Shown here piece by piece: positions 6,231-8,500 of a stretch of DNA of 8,500 nt. The notes below the pieces were generated by a model. That model ran no database searches, was not told the origin of the DNA, and was given only the letters and a program-made list of their open reading frames with translations. Origin of the DNA: JAUQQI01 sp040289115 (GTDB lineage: Bacteria; Chloroflexota; Dehalococcoidia; JAUQQI01); contig PSKS01000078.1 in the NCBI GenBank assembly GCA_040289115.1, positions 1-8,500 on the forward strand, given 5' to 3'. Both the position numbers and the translations under genes were made by a program. Numbering within the stretch: position 1 is the stretch's first letter; the number at the start of each line of letters is the position of its first letter.

Positions 6231-7244
6231 ATGAGGTGGGTTGTACTCGCCGTTAGCCTTTTAGCCGCCCTGCTTCTGGCCAGCCGGCAGGTGGTTCTGG
6301 CCCAGCAGGCTTCGGAGGTAGTTTCCGTCCTGAGGTCCGGTACGCTCCCTATCAGCGACCCCTTCGACCCCGTCTGGGATACGGCCCCGGCCGTGGACGT
6401 CCCCCTGGGACCACAGGCTACGACGGTGCCATCCCTTCTCAGACTGAGTGTTCCCACCGTCCGGGTTCGCTCCCTCAACAACGGCCAGGAAATTGCCTTC
6501 CTGCTGGAGTGGGTCGACGAGACCCGGGATGACCTTGTAGTTGCCGGGGACCGATTCCGGGACGCGGCGGCGATCCAGTTTCCAGTAGGCCAGAAGCTAC
6601 CCAATATCTGTATGGGGGCGGCCGGCCAGCTGGTTAATATCTGGCACTGGAAGGCCGACTGGCAGCGGGATATTGACCAGGGCTTCCAGGAGCTGGTTCA
6701 CCAATACCCCAACTTCTTCAAGGACTTTTATCCGGGTGGGATAACCGGCTCGCCCCCGTACACCTACCCGGGGGACTTCGACCGGGCTGAGGTCCGGCAG
6801 TTCGAGGTCGGTTGGTCGGTGGGAAATCCGTTCTCAGTCCCGTATCGCCCCAGCCCCATAGAGGACCTCAAGGCCCTGGGGTTCGGAAGCCTCACCCATA
6901 AGGACCGCCAAGAGGTCATGGGGCGGGGCGTCTGGCGGGACGGCCGGTGGCGGGTGGTGTTTGCCCGCAGACTCGCCCCGCCCGATGCCGAATCCACCGA
7001 CCTCCGGCAGGAGCAGGTGCCCGTGGCCTTTGCCGTCTGGGAGGGCTCCAATCAGGAGGTAGGTGCCCGGAAGCAACTTTCGGGGTTCTACACCGTGCGC
7101 ATCGAGGGACAGGAGCGGATCCTGGGAATCCCTAGGGGCATGCTGGGCTGGCTGGTGGGTGGATTGGTCCTGACCGTAATCCTGGGGTTTGCCCTGAGGG
7201 CAATCCGCCGGCGCACGACGTTGCGGGGGCATGCCCGTGGGTGA
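6231..7244 (+). CDS. Exported heme-b gamma subunit (ethylbenzene dehydrogenase gamma type), membrane anchored
   Basis: This is the cytochrome b subunit expected to take electrons from beta's last Fe-S cluster, or give them to it. A Sec-type signal peptide is clear (RWVVLAVSLLAALLLASR, likely cut after VLA at residue 24). The beta-sandwich heme domain carries family hallmarks: AAAIQFPVG (112-120), PNICMG with Met128, and VNIWHWKADW (135-144). RKQLSGFYTVRIE near the C-terminus holds Lys281. In EbdC the heme iron is bound by a Met and a Lys; Met128 and Lys281 sit in the matching regions and are the predicted ligands. At 337 aa it is much longer than EbdC (about 214 aa), owing to extra sequence between 145 and 240 and a C-terminal hydrophobic segment (304-323) followed by RAIRRR, which would anchor it with the heme domain outside. 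Starts 12 bases after beta; overlaps the chaperone gene by 14. Confidence 0.9.
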   Translation: MRWVVLAVSLLAALLLASRQVVLAQQASEVVSVLRSGTLPISDPFDPVWDTAPAVDVPLGPQATTVPSLLRLSVPTVRVRSLNNGQEIAFLLEWVDETRDDLVVAGDRFRDAAAIQFPVGQKLPNICMGAAGQLVNIWHWKADWQRDIDQGFQELVHQYPNFFKDFYPGGITGSPPYTYPGDFDRAEVRQFEVGWSVGNPFSVPYRPSPIEDLKALGFGSLTHKDRQEVMGRGVWRDGRWRVVFARRLAPPDAESTDLRQEQVPVAFAVWEGSNQEVGARKQLSGFYTVRIEGQERILGIPRGMLGWLVGGLVLTVILGFALRAIRRRTTLRGHARG

Positions 7245-7872
7245 AGACGCACTTCTTACTGCCCGGGCAGTCCTGTGGAAGGCGGTCGGCCGCGGCTGGG
7301 CCTATCCCGACGCTGGGCTCCTTGAGGTCTTCGCCGATGGGGTCTTCGAGGGCATTATCCGAGCCGCCTGGGCCAGGGTTGCCGGTGAGGACGACCCGGC
7401 CGCCGCCGGCCTAGCCGATGCCCTTCGGGCATCCCTAACCGGACCGGTAGGATTGGCCGAGGAACATACGTTCTTATTCAGCGGACGGGTCCGGTGCCCC
7501 CCGTACGCCTCAAGTTACGCCGCCGACCCTGACGCCCGAACCCGTGTCCTTGGGGAGCTCGGCCAGGTGCTTGAGGCACTAAGACTGAGGCCGGCCCCCG
7601 ATATCCGGGACCTTCCGGACCACATCGGGGTTCTAATGGAGCTTGTGGGGCAGACCCTGGCCCGGGAGGCCGAGCTGAGGGCTGCTGGGAAGGCGGAGAA
7701 AGCGGCCGCCTGGCAAGAATGCCGAAGGTTGTTGGTGACAAACTACCTGGGCGAATGGCTAGACGATTTTTCAGGCCGGCTCGAAAGCACAGCCCGGCTG
7801 CCTTTCTACCCCGCCCTAGGCCGGTTTGTGGTCCGGCTTCGCAATCTGGAACGGGAGATGCTAGGCGGATGA
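7231..7872 (+). CDS. TorD/NarJ-family molybdoenzyme assembly chaperone (delta)
   Basis: This is a cytoplasmic, mostly helical chaperone predicted to bind the alpha precursor and its Tat signal during cofactor insertion, so that only a finished enzyme is exported. It is not part of the mature complex. The diagnostic family features are EEHTFLFSGRVRCPPYASSY (about residues 76-95), matching the E-x-x-x-LF...PPY-x-S-x-Y pattern, and LPDHIGVLMELVGQTLAREAE (about 127-147), matching the P-D-H-hydrophobic-E helix. The C-terminal helix pair ends in RLPFYPALGRFV. There is no signal peptide or membrane segment, and the length (213 aa) is normal. It overlaps gamma by 14 bases and meets the next gene at ATGA. 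ATG 7231 is the most upstream start; GTG 7237 is an alternative with little consequence. Its presence shows that the operon is self-sufficient for alpha maturation. Confidence 0.88.
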   Translation: MPVGEDALLTARAVLWKAVGRGWAYPDAGLLEVFADGVFEGIIRAAWARVAGEDDPAAAGLADALRASLTGPVGLAEEHTFLFSGRVRCPPYASSYAADPDARTRVLGELGQVLEALRLRPAPDIRDLPDHIGVLMELVGQTLAREAELRAAGKAEKAAAWQECRRLLVTNYLGEWLDDFSGRLESTARLPFYPALGRFVVRLRNLEREMLGG

Positions 7873-8500
7873 ACTACCGGTGGGCCTTCCAAGGTGTGCT
7901 GGCGGCGGCCCTGGCCGAGTTTATCCTCTTACGGGTATTACTCCGGCTCGGTCCCATCCTCCCGGCAACACCGACCACTGAGACGGCCTTCAGGGTCCTG
8001 GCCTTGGGCGGAACTTGGGCCCTGAATGTGGCCGTTATCCTCGGGCTGGTAGCCATTGGCCTCTGGGTCTGGGAAGCCCAAGGGCATCGTTGGGAGCTGC
8101 CGGAGGTCGCTACTGCGATAACTTGGGTTTTCTTGGTCATCGGTAGTTTGGTGTCACCTACGGGCCCCGTAGTCCTCTGGCCGGTCACACTGGCCCTGAC
8201 GGCCCTTTCGTTCGGCCTACGTAACCGGTATCCCCCGGCCCTGCTGGCCGGACTGACCTACGGGGCGACAGCCGCGGCCTCGCCTCCCGGCCTCTGGCCC
8301 GGTCCCGGGTTCTGGGCTGCCCTGGCCGAGGCCGGTGTCGTCGGCCTCGGGCTTTTGCTCCTGACCCGGGGGTCCGCCAAGGAACGACGGGCGAAGCTCG
8401 TAGTCGGCCTGGTTGCCGGCCTCATCCCCACCCTGACCCTTTTTGTGGCGGGCTGGTTCGTCAAGGCGGTAGGCATCTGGACTGTGGGCCTCACATTCTA
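7869..8500 (+). CDS. Polytopic membrane protein, unknown function (partial, runs off the window)
   Basis: An open frame starts at the ATG that overlaps the chaperone stop (ATGA) and stays open to the edge: 210 codons, C-terminus missing. The product is very hydrophobic, with about seven candidate membrane segments (roughly residues 6-26, 43-68, 81-96, 98-116, 122-142, 148-167, 176-200) joined by short loops. The N-terminus is MNYRWAFQG and there is no cleavable signal. Only one histidine is seen (GHRWELPE, about residue 73), between segments 2 and 3. It therefore does not look like NarI or another b-type cytochrome, which would need pairs of histidines within helices, and no Cys motif is visible. 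I do not recognise the family. The four-base overlap and same direction place it in the molybdoenzyme operon, so it could be a membrane anchor, quinone-interacting subunit, or transporter for the substrate or product. That the gene is real is well supported; its function is not. Confidence 0.8.
   Translation, partial: MNYRWAFQGVLAAALAEFILLRVLLRLGPILPATPTTETAFRVLALGGTWALNVAVILGLVAIGLWVWEAQGHRWELPEVATAITWVFLVIGSLVSPTGPVVLWPVTLALTALSFGLRNRYPPALLAGLTYGATAAASPPGLWPGPGFWAALAEAGVVGLGLLLLTRGSAKERRAKLVVGLVAGLIPTLTLFVAGWFVKAVGIWTVGLTF

Noticed and set aside
7874..8188. Minus-strand 104-codon open frame at the window end
   Set aside because: It is antisense to a continuous hydrophobic + strand frame that is coupled to the chaperone gene. 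Its own product is Arg/Thr/Ser-rich with no motif.
1619..8500. Classical membrane-bound nitrate reductase narGHJI
   Set aside because: Gamma is an exported Met/Lys heme protein of the Ebd type, not a five-helix NarI. Alpha has a twin-arginine signal, and its FS0 motif differs from NarG.
1..8500. CRISPR arrays, tRNA or rRNA genes, riboswitches
   Set aside because: No regularly spaced repeats, cloverleaf or conserved riboswitch core was seen in either spacer.

Overview
The window comes from a high-GC, SD-using genome, most likely a bacterium; the sequence does not fix the phylum. The codon choice, dense same-strand packing and the gene set (DsbA/VKOR oxidative folding plus an exported molybdoenzyme) would suit an environmental, possibly thermophilic or subsurface, respiratory lineage, but that is inference. 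All recognised genes are on the + strand.

Layout. Positions 3-138 hold a decayed fragment that reads like an IS5-family transposase and is broken by at least one frameshift. An untranslated stretch with hairpins leads into a two-gene disulfide unit: a membrane-anchored DsbA-like thioredoxin (265-969) and a VKOR-family quinone-linked reoxidase (917-1375), whose start lies inside the dsbA-like gene. A 243-bp spacer follows (1376-1618). It is crowded with inverted repeats and carries a terminator-like structure, a 14-bp palindrome, a weak promoter candidate and a G7 tract.

From 1619 to the window end runs one tightly packed operon for a type II (NarG/NXR/Ebd-like) molybdenum enzyme of the DMSO reductase superfamily. 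It encodes a Tat-exported catalytic alpha subunit (1619-5077), a four-cluster ferredoxin-like beta subunit (5091-6218), an exported heme-b gamma subunit of the ethylbenzene-dehydrogenase type with an added C-terminal membrane anchor (6231-7244), a TorD/NarJ-like assembly chaperone (7231-7872), and the first 210 residues of a polytopic membrane protein (7869 to the edge).

How they work together. The chaperone should hold alpha during Mo-bisMGD insertion. Alpha then carries beta through the Tat pore on its single signal peptide. Gamma, exported on its own signal peptide, would dock outside the cytoplasmic membrane and link beta's Fe-S wire to an external electron carrier. No NarI-type diheme membrane subunit is visible, so a direct quinol link is not supported by what is in the window. 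The substrate cannot be read from sequence; nitrite/nitrate, (per)chlorate, selenate and hydrocarbon hydroxylation are all known in this clade. The most notable points are the non-canonical ligand set for alpha's N-terminal Fe-S cluster, the membrane-anchored gamma, and the unassigned co-operonic membrane protein.
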